Shown: positions 23,301-38,829, numbered from the stretch's first letter. The stretch: 64,000 nucleotides of DNA from Turbatrix aceti (GCA_963969345.1 OZ017769.1:9923725-9987724); one strand, 5' to 3'. The notes: generated by a model from the sequence alone, not told the origin. A program made the numbers and translations.

Positions 23301-25686
23301 AACAATTTTTTTTAAAAGTCGCATGGTTACAACCGGATTCGTTGATGGATAACCAAAGAATCCGGAAAAAAACACAAATAAATGCTTACTACATCAGTCA
23401 CCTTCTCTGCGGGTCCATTTTTCATGGCAAATGGCAAGACAAGCTTCCATTTATCATCCGTGTGGCAAAAACAAGACAACAAATTTTATACTATCGTTTT
23501 TTTTCAAAATCATTGCAGAAAAAACTTTGCATTTCCACAAACAGCAAAAAAAACAGACAGACGTCGGCTGCGTCATCATAGCTTGATTTATGGATCGTAA
23601 ACGACACAAAATTTTAGTTTAAAGCCAAGGGTGAAAAAAGGTGTTTTTCGAATGGTAAACAACAAAGGAAAGCATTTTTTCTTGACTTGTGTGCAGGAAT
23701 GGATAAAATTTCGTTGACAAATGGGTTTTTTAAGGTGTACACAAAAAACAACTATTGTGTATCATAAAAAAATTTTTGTATGGGGAAAGGAAAAAACTTT
23801 TTTTTTGAGTTAGCGCAACTTGAAACTCCTGTATGCTTACTTGGTTGCTGTCCGACTAGTACGCGTACCAATCCACCCAAAAAAAAGTATGACCAAGCAC
23901 CGGCAGGCTAACCGCTTTGCTAATACACGTGCCGGCGTCTGGTTGCTTGCATTTCCATTTCAAGATCGTTCAGAAAATTTTTTGTGTGTCAATGAATGGC
24001 CAAAAAAATTTTTGGAAGCTCTTATGCATGGACAAGATTGGGCAGGACAATGGAGTGAAAATTTGTTTTAGGTGCACCTGTCAAAAAACGAGAAAGACAA
24101 GTGGGAGAGTACAAAAATCAGTTTTTTTAAATAGAAAACACGCAAAAAAAATGTGAATAATCGAATTATAGCAATTGCGTCTGGTGTAAATTTCATCCCA
24201 TAAGGAGCCCGAACATTTAAAAAATTTAATCAAAAAAAAGAGGACAAATATACAACTACAAATATTACGCATCTATCTATAACATTATTTATCTATCTAA
24301 ATATCTACGAGTGGAGAGCGAGAGAGATACGTACACAGAAGAGAGCCGACGTTCAACGGGACACCACTGGAACTTGTAAAACCAACCGTCGGGTGCTATA
24401 TGCACTTGAGTCGGTCTCTTTCACCCCTTTTTTTCTCTTCACATAACCACCCTCTTTCTCTCTCTCTCTTTCTATCTCCAGAGGGCGAGCTCGTGCGCAC
24501 TCTGCGTGTACGTGTAACAGACAGACTGCAAGCCCGCTCCAGCGCCTGCGGTTGACGTGGTTGACGAAGAAGAACAACAACAAGCGCCTCAAGCCTTGTT
24601 CGCAACCCACACGGACGAACGTATGCGTTGTGCATACACGCGTTGTGTTATGACGGACGAACATGTAAATACGGCGTGGTGCGTGCGCACTTTTACGTGA
24701 AAATTCAGCCCGAAGAATTCTCAACGTACATTCTTGTCGTATGTTTCAATGTGTTTATCCTTTGACCACTTATGGATATGGGTAACAATGAATTCTTGTC
24801 GTCGAACTTTAGCCACTTGACCTGTAGGTAAAATATGTACAAGATAAATGAATGCACTTTTGTAGTGATTGAAGAACGAACACAAGTGAGAGACGATGAA
24901 AGGATCGTAAATCTAAGTATATATTTTACAGTTAATCGCATAACCTTTTATGATTTCGAAATCGGAATTCGAAACAAAAAAAAATCGGAAACGTATTTCC
25001 CATTTGAGACAATCAGTTTTTATCCAAACGAAAATGAAGTTCAAAATTGCATATATTTTCCGCTTCAGACCTATCAAAAAAGGGACTGATCAAAGTTTGA
25101 CGTCAATGATTTTGTATCCATGTTTCAACCTGTTTGGTAACGATGTTTTTCTGTCTTTCACACAACTGTTGACGCAAATTGACTGATTAGTCAGCTTTTG
25201 TGGTCCAGAATTTTTTTGGGCGTTACCCCATTAAGTTGCACTCTTATGTGTGTTTTCTGCACTCTTGAAAAAATATCAGAAACAATTATTCTGACAGCTT
25301 ACAAAAACAAAAATAATGAAAAGCAACAATAAAGTTTTTGTCATTGTAAACAAATTTACAGTAAAAAAGAAAAACATACAAAAAAATGTATTATAAATTT
25401 GAAAATACAAAAAAACAAAATGGAAAAACTCGTGTCGAGAACCCCAAAACACGCGCGCAGCAGTTCACACAAAATTGCATCTTGGCGTTCTGTGTCAAAC
25501 TTCGGATTTCCAAAGCGAAAAAGTTTTTGTCGTTTTTATTTTGTTATCAATTTTTCAGGCTCACGTGTGCTTTTCTTTCGGCTTTTGTTATCCCGTCACG
25601 TTTGCTATCTCATTGTTCAGAGTTCTGAGTACTGGTTTACGCATTTTTGAAAAATTTGACGTTAACGCGAGTTGTTTTTTTTCAGG
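17336..25686. other. 8.3-kb gene-free region upstream of PRP4 kinase
   Basis: AT-rich with long A and T runs. Landmarks are CATC repeats near 20325-20340, GA/CT-rich stretches near 19170-19190 and 24310-24480, and TCTA repeats near 24270-24300. Frames at 20194, 22553 and 23342 have biased composition and no splice or homology support. I find no tRNA B-box or other RNA gene by eye. A CGCGCGC motif at about 25450 is listed separately. Confidence 0.55.
25449..25500 (+). promoter_or_regulatory. Candidate PRP4 promoter motif
   Basis: CACGCGCGCAGCAGTT followed by CATCTTGGCGTTCTGTG, about 190-240 bases before the start codon. The second part matches CATTTTGGCGTTGTGTG upstream of MRPS18A with two mismatches. 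Role inferred. Confidence 0.4.
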
Positions 25687-29364
<3,678 letters not shown>

Positions 29365-29819
29365 TTTATATCCTCCAGGCACACTGATGCCTGGATATTA
29401 TTGTTTCGCTTTTTTTGTTCTTTGAACGTTGTTTTAGTGTTTATTTGGAACATTTGTATGACGAGAAATGGAAGAAAAATTTGTGGCTGATGGTGGATTT
29501 TTATGCCGTTGATTTTTTTCGTCGGCGCGGTGTATTTTTTTTACTCAATTTTTTTATAAAAACACTTTTTAGGAATGTTCGAATTTTGAAAACAAAAATT
29601 CTCGAAAAAAGTTAGAAAAAATTTTCGAACCGATTTGATTAAAAATTTTTTTTTTAATTGAAAAAAACGTTTTTGCTTCATAAAAAAAAACATTTTGAAA
29701 ACAAAAATCCGGAAAAACAACGAAAATTATTTTTAATAACGATCCAAAAATTTCCCGAAATCGGCCTTATTTCAATTTTTTTTCTTTTAGCAGGCCAAAT
29801 TTGTACCTGACTCGCCGCC
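29365..29819. other. PRP4 to NDUFS6 spacer
   Basis: It contains a short 3' UTR hairpin (29370-29399), AT-rich sequence with T runs and, at about 29770-29790, a long pyrimidine tract ending TTTTAG shortly before the NDUFS6 leader. Whether both genes share a transcript cannot be told from the spacing alone. Confidence 0.6.
29370..29399 (+). other. 3' UTR hairpin
   Basis: CCAGGCA and TGCCTGG form a perfect 7-bp stem around a six-base loop, extended by weaker AT pairs, six bases after the PRP4 stop codon. Function unknown; it may affect 3' end formation or stability. Confidence 0.45.
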
Positions 29820-30266
29820 ATGCTGGTACCCCGCCTACTCCGTGCCGCGTACCCCGCCTCTCGTGCAGCACTCGTCCGCCAAGCGTCTTCTGCGGTCCCA
29901 ACGGTCACCCAGCCGGCGCCCAAGCCGACATCCGTGACTCCGCAGAACGCTGTCTTCGACGAGGTCACCCACACCGGACAGGCCTTTGACGCGGCTGACT
30001 ACCGTAACGCCCGTTTCCTCCACAACCCAAAAACGGTCAATCCCAACATTGCGGCGCATATCGTTGCCGAGGAGCCTCCGATCCCTGTCACCGATCGAAT
30101 TGTCGCGTGCGACGGCGGACATCCAGCTCTCGGACATCCCGTTGTCTACCTGAACCTCGACAAACCCGGCATCCATGTCTGTGGCTACTGTGGCAAGAAA
30201 TACTACAACACCCACAACACGACCCCTGAAATGCTTGCTACGGCTTCTGTTCACATTGAGGTGTAG
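29820..30266 (+). CDS. NDUFS6: NADH dehydrogenase (complex I) Fe-S subunit 6 family protein
   Basis: A single-exon frame of 148 residues, slightly longer than vertebrate NDUFS6 (about 124). The N-terminal 25 residues are rich in Arg, Ala and Leu with no acids, as in a mitochondrial presequence. The C-terminal CHCC zinc domain is complete: RIVACDGG, ALGHPVVYLNLDKPG, HVCGYCG, with ligands Cys97, His106, Cys121 and Cys124. The subunit sits in the peripheral arm of complex I in the matrix and is needed for late assembly. The ATG has a good GCCGCC context. From memory, the C. elegans orthologues of this gene and of PRP4 kinase are also adjacent. Confidence 0.93.
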   Translation: MLVPRLLRAAYPASRAALVRQASSAVPTVTQPAPKPTSVTPQNAVFDEVTHTGQAFDAADYRNARFLHNPKTVNPNIAAHIVAEEPPIPVTDRIVACDGGHPALGHPVVYLNLDKPGIHVCGYCGKKYYNTHNTTPEMLATASVHIEV

Positions 30267-30605
30267 GCTCCTTTGCCTGCCAGACAAGACAGACTGTAGT
30301 GGTCAGGTGTAAAAGACGTGCTGAATAAATGATGCATTAGGGCTGAATTTTTTTTGAAGGCTGTTTTTTGAAATCTGAGATGAAAGAAACCGTTTTTTAT
30401 AAAAAATAAATTGAAAAATGCCAATTAAAAGAAATAAATTCTTCAAAAAAAGAAACAAAAGGGTGTCAAAAAAAACAGTTCGGCCACAATTAACTACGAA
30501 AGTCAAAAATAGGTTCTACGACGAAAAGGACATCAAACAGTCACATTTTTTTCAATATTTAAAACTAAATTTTTATAATTTTCAAAACAAAACAGCCTAT
30601 AAAAA
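30267..30605. other. Intergenic, convergent 3' ends
   Basis: AT-rich spacer between NDUFS6 (plus) and the coiled-coil gene (minus). It holds an AATAAATG near 30324 that may serve NDUFS6. No gene seen; the frame at 30418-30657 is A-rich and overlaps the next gene on the other strand. Confidence 0.6.
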
Positions 30606-31034
30606 TCACATCTTTAGGTCTCGTACCGCCTCCAAGACATCTTTGTCGACTCCTTGAGCAGGCACAGGACAACGTTGACAGGGAACAAACTCGGCGCCGT
30701 AGATAGCATGCAACGCGGCCACCTTGACTTCGTATTCACGGCGAAGGTTTGCGACTCGTTCACTTCGCTCTCCCTCCCATTCCTCGATTTCCGCGTTGAT
30801 CACCTCGATGCGACCTGTCATTTCCGTGTTGTACGTCGACAAGAGTGTTCGGCGCTGCACAAGTTCAAATGCTTTTCCGATGAGCACGTCAAAAGCGGCG
30901 GATCCGATATCACTGGTTGCCATTTCTTCTAAATACAAATGATTCGATAAACTGAAAAGCACAAAAAAAAACTAACGTCGAATCTTGGAAAGAGCCGCAT
31001 CGACGGCCTTGATTGTGTCTGACAACGACGGCAT
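30606..31034 (-). CDS. Small coiled-coil protein, solo relative of the HAAACS family
   Basis: Exons 31034-30977 and 30928-30606 join in frame to 126 residues through a 48-base intron in phase 1. The protein begins with a short SDTIKAVDAALSKIR helix, continues with a heptad-like stretch (QRRTLLSTY, EVINAEIEEWEGERSERV, REYEVKVAAL) and ends with CQRCPVPAQGVDKDVLEAV. The same start motif, the same phase-1 intron after it, the same RR..L.TY coil and the same CP.PAQ...DV end recur in the proteins at 46.7-54.5 kb, where about 200 extra residues separate coil and end. I do not recognise a known family. No signal peptide or membrane segment. An alternative acceptor (TTTTCAG 23 bases upstream) would shift the frame. 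Confidence 0.7.
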
Positions 31035-31414
31035 GACAACGGAATAACGCCAGAACGCAAAATTTCGAAGATAACCAAAAGTGAGAGAAGAAGACCTGAA
31101 AGGTGATTTTTCGACTCAAATTATAACAGTGAGTTCAAAAACTCGAACGCGCCGTTCGAAAGCAAAAATTGGTGATGAATCTAAAAATACTGTTCCAGCA
31201 GGGGTTTTTTAAAAACATATATAATACCTAAGTTTTGCAATTTCTTAACCGAAACAAAGAATTTTACGCTTTGGCACAAACAAATAACGAAAACCGCAAA
31301 AAGACAAAACACATGATCGTGTCGTGATTGAACAACGCAAACAAACAACAGTACCCTTTTCGCTGCAAAAACCCTGCATGCGCAAATCAACTCCATGTTT
31401 TTTATCAGACATCC
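31035..31414. other. Upstream region of the solo coiled-coil gene
   Basis: AT-rich leader and promoter area; no TATA box or conserved block that I can assign. Confidence 0.5.
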
Positions 31415-33290
31415 AGTGTAACATCGCCTTCGCTTTCATCGCCCTCGGAGGCGCCTTCAGATTGCCTTCGCTTCCGGAGGCGAAGGTGAAGGCGAAGGCA
31501 AAAAATCGATCGCCTCCAATTTCCTTCGCTTCTATCGCCTTCAGAACTTTACAATTTACGACAAAAAAATTGAATGCCTTCAAATTCCTACCAAAAATAG
31601 TCAAAAAAACATCTTTATTATTTAATAGAATTAAAATGGTATTTTTATCATAATTCTGCTTTTTGCTATGATTTTGTACTAGAAAATTTGAGAATTGACA
31701 CCAAAGGCGCCTCTAATCGCCTCCGTCTATGGAGGCGCCTTCATCGCCCTCGACTTCGCCTCCGGAGGCGAAGGCAATAATTTTGGTTTGCGTTACACTG
31801 CAGATAGTCTAATTTATGATTTATGTTTGTATTTTTGTAAGTGATAACAGATTTAGAAAAGTTGGGGGCGCGCTTAGTTTTTTTTAACTCCAGGTGAAAA
31901 CTGCAGCACGCCACAACACTTGTCCCCAGCAATGGTTAAGGATGCATTTCTGTCGTTTCCCTCGCTCTTTACTGCTCCACTGCGTACACAGGATCCCTAG
32001 ATGACGACTATGTATATAAGACAGCGGGTTAAATTTAAAGCAAGAGGTCCGGCGTTCATGGGTTATCAACTGAATTTGAAACCCCCCATGTACATACCTT
32101 GACCTTTTTGTATTTCGTTACTTTTTTGGTAAAAAAATGTTGCATTGTTCTTTATTTGAAATTGTGTTTTACTATGTTGCGTCCTACGGAACGCGAGCTC
32201 TATCGTACCCATACTTCAGTTTCGGGTTCGGGTCGGGTTTTCCAAATTTCGGGTTTGAGAACCCGACAATAAAAGTCAAAATGAGAAAAAAAGTTGAAAA
32301 AAACCGTTAAACATGTCAAAAATTTGCTTCTGAAGACGCAATATTTGTTATATTGGCCTCCACAATGCAAAAATTTAAGTACAATTAAATAAATTTACCA
32401 ATTTTATGAAAAAAAAAATTCGGGTTTCGGGTCGGGTTCTTCAGCTAACCCGCCCAAAAGCCGAAAATTTCGGGTTTCGGGTCGGGTTACCCGAATTTTT
32501 CGGGTTCAGGTTCGGGTTCGGGTCGGGTAACCCGAAATTTTCGGGTTCGGGTTCGGGTTCGGGTCGGGTTACCCGAAAAATTTCCGAACCCGACGCGTTC
32601 CGTAGGACGCAACATAGTAAAACACAATTTCAAATAAAGAACAATGCAACATTTTTTTACCAAAAAAGTAACGAAATACAAAAAGGTCAAGGTATGAACA
32701 TGGGGGGTTTCAAATTCAGTTGATAACCCATGAACGCCGGACCTCATGCTTTAAATTTAACCCGCTGTCTTATATACATAGTCGTCATCTAGGGATCCTG
32801 TGTACGCAGTGGAGCAGTAAAGAGCGAGGGAAACGACAGAAATGCATCCTTAACCATTGCTGGGGACAAGTGTTGTGGCGTGCTGCAGTTTTCACCTGGA
32901 GTTAAAAAAAACTAAGCGCGCCCCCAACTTTTCTAAATCTGTTATCACTTACAAAAATACAAACATAAATCATAAATTAGACTATCTGCAGTGTAACGCA
33001 AACCAAAATTATTGCCTTCGCCTCCGGAGGCGAAGTCGAGGGCGATGAAGGCGCCTCCATAGACGGAGGCGATTAGAGGCGCCTTTGGTGTCAATTCTCA
33101 AATTTTCTAGTACAAAATCATAGCAAAAAGCAGAATTATGATAAAATCACCATTTTAATTCTATTAAATAATAAAGATGTTTTTTTGACTATTTTTGGTA
33201 GGAATTTGAAGGCATTCAATTTTTTTTGTCGTAAATTGTAAAGTTCTGAAGGCGATAGAGGCGAAGGAAATTGGAGGCGATCGATTTTTT
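31415..33290. mobile_element. Complex palindrome D with GGCGAAGG and TTCGGG arrays
   Basis: Arms from about 31500 to 33288 are near-perfect inverted copies, with mirrored landmarks such as CTATGTTGCGTCC(TACGG). Each arm contains short GC-rich clusters of CGCCTTCG/CGAAGGCG type around TCCGGA. The centre (about 32215-32590) is an array of TTCGGG-like hexamers in both orientations. No transposase frame; the mirrored 61-residue frames at 31884 and 32720 are products of the palindrome. Confidence 0.7.
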
Positions 33291-34220
33291 GCTCTATCGT
33301 ACCCATACTTTTGACACTTTCCCCGAGCGCGTGGGTTATGGGTTATCAACTGAATCTGAAACCCCCCATGTTCATACCTTAAAGTTTTTTTATTTCTTAA
33401 TTTTTTTTATAAAAAAACGTCGTTTACAATGTTCTTTATTTGAAATTGTGTTTCACTTTGAATATCCCCAGAGCTGCTTTTCACACCTTCTCCAAGCGCG
33501 TTCGAGGTTCTATCGCATGGAAAGATTTGAATACACGATGATCTGCATGGGTTTTTCATCTGCTGGATTGTGTGTTTACAAAGGGTCAATTGTTTATTTT
33601 ATTTTTTTTGTTTCAAAAAGAAATTTTAGTTTTTTTCCTTCTTTCCGTCTTAAAAAATTTCTGACGTTCCTCCTTTTCTTGAGAATCTTTCCTTGTTCAC
33701 CGACAACAACAAAAAACCGTTCAAAAAGACCCTTCTTTAGAACATTTATTTATGACACGAAAACAGACTGCTTACTGAATTCATGCGCGTTTATCTTCTG
33801 TATTGTTTATTACTGGAGCAAATTGTTTTGTTTTTTACTTTTGTATGAATGCAAATCCTATCAGAGATTACAAGGTGCCAAACGTAGGCTTTTTTTTAGA
33901 AGTCAGAATGTTCATTCGTGTCGACACTGTTGACTCAACAGTGATATGACGACACCCGCGGGGGTGGCACTATCATAATTCAGTTTGTTTTCATTATAGT
34001 TTGATATCTGAATGACAGATAGTTTGTTATCAAATAGTGTTCATTTTTGTGAGCATGTTTGTTTTTTCTCACGCTCGTACAGTTTTTTTTCTACAGTTTG
34101 GTCAACAAATGACCACTTACTGCGTGCAAATCGCCACTTTTCACGATAAATGTTCTGTAAACAAAACTAATGGTCACTCATATCACTGCCCATCGTGATA
34201 AAGTTGAAGGCTGATGCATC
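33291..34220. other. Repeat-derived spacer before the lectin-CUB cluster
   Basis: At about 33290-33470 a partial copy of internal D sequence recurs (TCTATCGTACCCATACTT, GGGTTATCAACTGAAT, GTTCTTTATTTGAAATTGTG). The rest is AT-rich. An open frame at 33271-33933 overlaps this repeat and has no conserved residues. Confidence 0.6.
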
Positions 34221-34223
34221 GTC

Positions 34224-34260
34224 TTTGGCATTATCACCTGAGTAAGTTGTGCTTAAATAC
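34224..34260 (+). promoter_or_regulatory. Lectin-CUB gene 1 promoter: GATA site and TATA-like box
   Basis: TTTGGCATTATCACCT (34225-34239, containing TTATCA, a reversed GATA site) and TTAAATAC (34253-34260) precede the ATG. The same order recurs at the three downstream paralogues. Confidence 0.5.
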
Positions 34261-34305
34261 CACCTAAGAACAATTCATTAGTTCGCCGCTGTCGACACTT
34301 CACAA

Positions 34306-35778
34306 ATGTTGAGTAACAGTTTACGGTACATTATCTGCCTGTTAGCTGCTGCTACCTGCTTTGCAGTGCCCGAAAAGAATGGAAAATCTTGGTACATGGA
34401 ACCTCGATCACCGGTGGTGTACAAACAGGTCACACCATGTCCTGACGGATACACGTACAACGAAACTGTCGACAATTGCTACCTGTTGAACACGAATCAT
34501 TTGAACTTTGGCAATGCGAACAGTTACTGTAGCAGCAGGAATGGCACGTTGCCTGTGATACTGAACCAGAATGAGAACAACGCTGTGTTGGGTTAGTTTT
34601 CAGCAGAAGTGCAATCATGTCGAGTATTTGAAATACAACGCTCAGTCATTTGCAGACTTTTTGAAAAACCAAACCAATCCGGAATACGTATCTTACTGGC
34701 TTGGCCTTCAATACACGTCTGGATGGCAGTGGATTAACGGAGCGCCTGTAAATTATACAGATTGGATCGAGACTTACAATTCCAGCAGCGCTCCGCCAAA
34801 CACACCGGCCTGCGGTAGCTATCTTTACCCTCGGGGTCCCAACGGCTGGGTACCAGTCAGCTGCTTAGACCCGTATCCTTCTCTTTGCTACCGCCCGAGC
34901 TACAGGTGTAAACCTCAGTTGTACAAGAACCTCACCGGATCAATCCAGTCTCACGGATACCCATTCATCTACTACGAAAACGAAACTTGTCTGTTCACTG
35001 TTGATTTGTCTGATTACCACAATTCTAATTACGAAGTTCTGCTGGCTTTCAATGATTTGGCTTACGCGCCTCTCTCTGACGACGCTGTTTACCTGTACGA
35101 CGGTAACAGTACCAACGATCCTAACATTGATCGCCTTTCGTATAAGAATACTTTTACTGCGTCGAGTAATGCCAATCGCAAAATTTTTGGCTCTTCAGTA
35201 TCGGCAATTACGCTGTTAGCGTTCACTTACCTTTCGTCCAACTTTCCACGGGGCGGCTTTCATCTTGACTACTACGGGGTACAAGCAATTCACAAGTTTG
35301 GACCTACAGGCAGCATTTCACTGATAGGCAACAATTACACCCACAATGATAATCAAATTTATCGAATTGACACTGGTGTCGATGGTACTGTAAGAATTAA
35401 TGTCAGTTACAATACTGAAGCGAACTACGATTACCTGAAAATCTACAATGGATCGGTAATTCATCCGACGACACTCGTTGCAACGTAAAGTTTTTTGGAG
35501 TTGTACGATGTTTATGATTTCATTGTTGCAGATACCACGGCGTTAACATTCAACAGATTTCTCTGAACAATCAACAGTTTGTCGTTATCTGGCAGACTGA
35601 TGGATCGGTTGCTAAGGGTGGATTTAGTTTGACTTACTACGTTCCATCGTTAGTTTCCACTCCTGCGACGACGTATGTGCCAACGCTTACGACGGGTGCA
35701 ACTTCGACTCGTATTATAACAGCTCAACCAAAAACTACGACGACACCGATTCATCCCCCATCGATTACTCATACATAA
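34306..35778 (+). CDS. Secreted C-type lectin/CUB protein 1
   Basis: Exons 34306-34591, 34656-35484 and 35532-35778 join in frame to 453 residues. Domain order: a signal peptide (about 1-20, LRYIICLLAAATCFA), one C-type lectin-like domain (TPCPDGYTYNETVDNCYLL to YPSLCY), a first CUB domain (CKPQLYKNLTGSIQSHGYP to FHLDYYGV), a second CUB domain (TGSISLIGN to FSLTYYVPS) and a Thr/Pro-rich tail that is probably O-glycosylated. Many NxT/S sites are present. The lectin domain has WQWINGAP but no EPN/QPD or WND, so calcium-dependent sugar binding is unlikely. Nematode genes with this make-up are commonly induced by pathogens in the gut; that role here is inferred. First of four tandem paralogues; it is the most diverged in exon 2. 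Confidence 0.85.
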
Positions 35779-36377
35779 ATTTACTAATGTTCAGAATTTT
35801 TTAATTCGTTGTATTATTTTTTTTAACGTTTATGAAATTTTGAAATTTTTTTGCTAATCAATTTTTTAATGAGTTTTAATAAGATTGTTGTGAATGCCAA
35901 ACAGGGTATAATATAAGAGCATACATTATTGGCAAAAAATATGAATTTAAACGAACAGCTCTGAAGTGTCATTGAAAAAAACTAAAAGGTTATCAAATTT
36001 TGGTCACGATTGTTTCTGCGGCCAGCGCATTCCAAGCTCTACGGCGACAAAATGAATACTATCAGCCTGACGGGATGGTTGTTATCAACCAAAGCTTGTT
36101 TTTTTGACATTGTTTGTGATTCTCCCATATTTGTGTTGTTTTCTTCTCCTACCACTTGATCAACAACGGACAACTTACTACAGAATGCTTGAGTGGCTAT
36201 CGTAACTTTCCCGCATTTTATCCGTAAACAAGGAGCAGTGTTCCTGATATGACATTTTTTCGGTGGGAAAGTCGAAGGATTAACCTGCATCTTTGGCAGT
36301 ATCTCTTCAGAAATTTGAGCATAAATACTCGACTGAACCCTCCATCGCATCAGTTCGCCGCTTTCGACGCTTCAACA
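35779..36377. other. Spacer and promoter of lectin-CUB gene 2
   Basis: AT-rich 3' region, then about 240 bases (from 36140) nearly identical to the region upstream of gene 3 (38596-38829). The TATA-like ATAAATAC is at 36321-36328 and a GATA-type TATCTC near 36300, following CTTTGGCAG. Confidence 0.6.
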
Positions 36378-37915
36378 ATGCCGAGTAGCATTGTACGCTT
36401 CTTCTTTTGTATGTTGGCCTTTGCCACCTGTCATGCATTACCCGCAGAAAAAGAAAAAATGGTATTTATGGAACCTCGATCACCTGTGGTTTATCTGCAA
36501 GTCACTCCGTGTCCTTTGGGATACACGTATAATGAAACTGTCGACAACTGCTACCTGTTGAACCCGGACCATTTAAACTTTACTGAAGCGAATGCTTACT
36601 GTAAATCACAAGCAAACGGAAGTTTACCTGTGATTTTGAATCAGGCGGAAAACGACGCTGTGCTGAGTATGTTTTTAGGGAAGAATTCGACATGTTATAA
36701 TTTGTTTTTAGATTTCCTTGCCGCCGAAAACGGTCCTCAGTATTTGTCATACTTTTTGGGTCTTCAATACTATACATCCGGATGGCAGTGGATAAATGGA
36801 GCTCCGTACAGTTACAACGACTTTAGTGAAAACTACACGTCTCTCAGTCCGCCGGCATGCGGCAGTTACCTTCACCCTCTGGGCCCCAATAGCTGGCTCC
36901 CAGTAAACTGCTACGATCCGTACCCATCTCTTTGCTACCGGCAAAGCTACAGGTGCAGGCCCCAGGTGTTCAAAAACCTCACTGGATCAATTCAATCTCA
37001 CGGATATCCCGTTTATTACTACGAAAACGAAACTTGTCTGTTCACCGTCGACCTTGCTGACTACTACGGTGACAATTATGAAGTTTTGCTAGCCTTCAAC
37101 GACTTGCGTTACGCTCCTCTTTCCGATGACGCTGTTTACATATACGACGGCAACAATACCAACGATTTCAACATCGATCGCCTCTCGTATAAGGATAACT
37201 TTGGTTTTCAAGGTTATGCTGGACGCAAAATCTTTGGCTCCTCAGGATCGGCAGTTACGCTACTAGCGTTCACGTACCTTTCGTCCAACTACACCAGTGG
37301 TGGTTTTCACCTTAGCTACTACGGAGTAGTGCCAAAGTATATCAATGGTCTGGAAGGCAGTATTTCACTTAATAATTACGTACATAATGATAACCAGATC
37401 TATCGATTTGACACCCAGGTGTCCGCTCCGGTGATAATTATTGTCAACTACGATATTGAACTATACTATGATTATCTGAAAATCTACGAGGGATCAGTGA
37501 TTCATCCATCGTCAATAGTTAGAACGTGAGATTTTTAAGATATTAAAAATTGTGTTGAAAACACTATTGCAGATACCACGGTTCGGGCAAGGCACAGATT
37601 TCTCTGAACAGTACTCAGTTTATTGCTGTCTGGCAGACTGATGGATCGGTTGCTAAAGACGGATTCAATTTGACTTACTACGTCCCATCTTTGGTCTCCG
37701 CTCCGACGACGTCGGAATCTGAGCCAATAACTTCGACATTGGCAGAAGAAATAACCACGACGCCCTCTGCATCTACTTCGGCAGTATACGGCGGAACCAC
37801 GGAGCAGGTGTCGACACCGGGGGTATCTAGTTCTTCCACTGCAAGTCAGACTACCACATCTGAAGCTGACACAACAGCAGCCCCGGCAGAAGAAACTACT
37901 TCGTATTATTATTAA
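36378..37915 (+). CDS. Secreted C-type lectin/CUB protein 2
   Basis: Exons 36378-36666, 36712-37525 and 37573-37915 join in frame to 481 residues. The first intron is only 45 bases and also open, so its retention would keep the frame. Domains: signal peptide (VRFFFCMLAFATCHA), C-type lectin-like domain (TPCPLGYTYNETVDNCYLL to YPSLCY), CUB1 (CRPQVFKNLTGSIQSHGYP to FHLSYYGV), CUB2 (EGSISLNNYVHNDNQIYRF to FNLTYYVPS) and a 75-residue Ser/Thr-rich tail ending YYY. The start at the second in-frame ATG was chosen because it opens the signal peptide; the frame extends upstream through the promoter. The core of exon 2 is almost identical at DNA level to that of gene 4, while exon 1 and the promoter match gene 3. 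Confidence 0.87.
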
Positions 37916-38740
37916 TAAATAGTTTGCTTTTAATCAGAAATGTAATAACAGTTTAATAAAGATTTGAGATTCGAAACTAAAAATTAAAATTACTATGAAA
38001 AAGTGCATTTTTAAAAGCAACATAAAATCACACATTACGATATCAATATTTTTCTAAATTAAAACACAAATCAGAATTTGCTACTGCAAAAAATGTCAAA
38101 TTTAATTGGTGATAATTGAAATTTAATTGGTGGTAACCTATCTCCTATGTTCTGACAGATGCATTCTTTTCAGAATTTATGGAATTAAGGATAACTTCTT
38201 CAAAAATATGAAAACAGGCAAAAAAAACAATTTTATCATAACTTATTTTACTTTACATCAGCTTTTTGTTGCAATCGTTTTGAAAGTTAAATAATTAGTT
38301 AAGCACTTTATTTTACTTTACTTTATTACTTTTACTCCTGCATAATAACTCATGACAAAATTAGAGAGTCAATGATGAGTACCGAGATTGCACGAAAAGG
38401 GCAAGTACCGAGATTCAGTCGGTAGTTAAGCACTGTAGTATTTTAACACTGGTAGAGTTTCGACGATAAAATGCAAATCATTTAACGACATGATCCCAAT
38501 GAAGATTATCATCACAAAAGGATGTTTTTTTTATGAACGAGGGGGCGTGTTTTTCCGTATTGTGTTTGTTTATTTTCCAGATTTATTTTTCTTTTTTTTG
38601 CTACAACTTGATCAACAACCGACAATTTACTACGGAATGCTTGCGTGTTCATCGTAACTTTCCCGCATTTGATCCGTAAACAAGGAGCAGTGTTCCTGAT
38701 ATGACATTTTTTCGGTGGGAAAGTCGAAGGATTAACCTGT
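37916..38740. other. Spacer between lectin-CUB genes 2 and 3
   Basis: AT-rich, with AATAAA near 37955. From about 38596 it becomes the conserved promoter block shared with gene 2. No other gene seen. Confidence 0.65.
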
Positions 38741-38780
38741 ATCTTTGGCAGTATCACCTCACAAAGTTGAACATAAATAC
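38741..38780 (+). promoter_or_regulatory. Lectin-CUB gene 3 promoter: GATA site and TATA-like box
   Basis: ATCTTTGGCAGTATCACCTC (38741-38760) and ATAAATAC (38773-38780), 50 bases before the ATG, in the same arrangement as the paralogues. Confidence 0.5.
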
Positions 38781-38829
38781 TCGACTGAACCCTCCATCGC
38801 ATCAGTTCGCCGCATTCGACGCTTCAACA

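Noticed and set aside
31884..32905. Identical 61-residue frames on opposite strands
   Set aside because: They are the two arms of palindrome D; identity comes from the inverted repeat, not from coding conservation.
31415..33290. CRISPR-like or telomere-like array (TTCGGG repeats)
   Set aside because: Units are adjacent without unique spacers, lie in both orientations inside a palindrome, and differ from the nematode telomere repeat TTAGGC.
33271..33933. A 220-residue plus-strand frame
   Set aside because: It starts inside palindrome D and a partial copy of its interior; Phe/Leu/Lys-rich composition reflects T and A runs.
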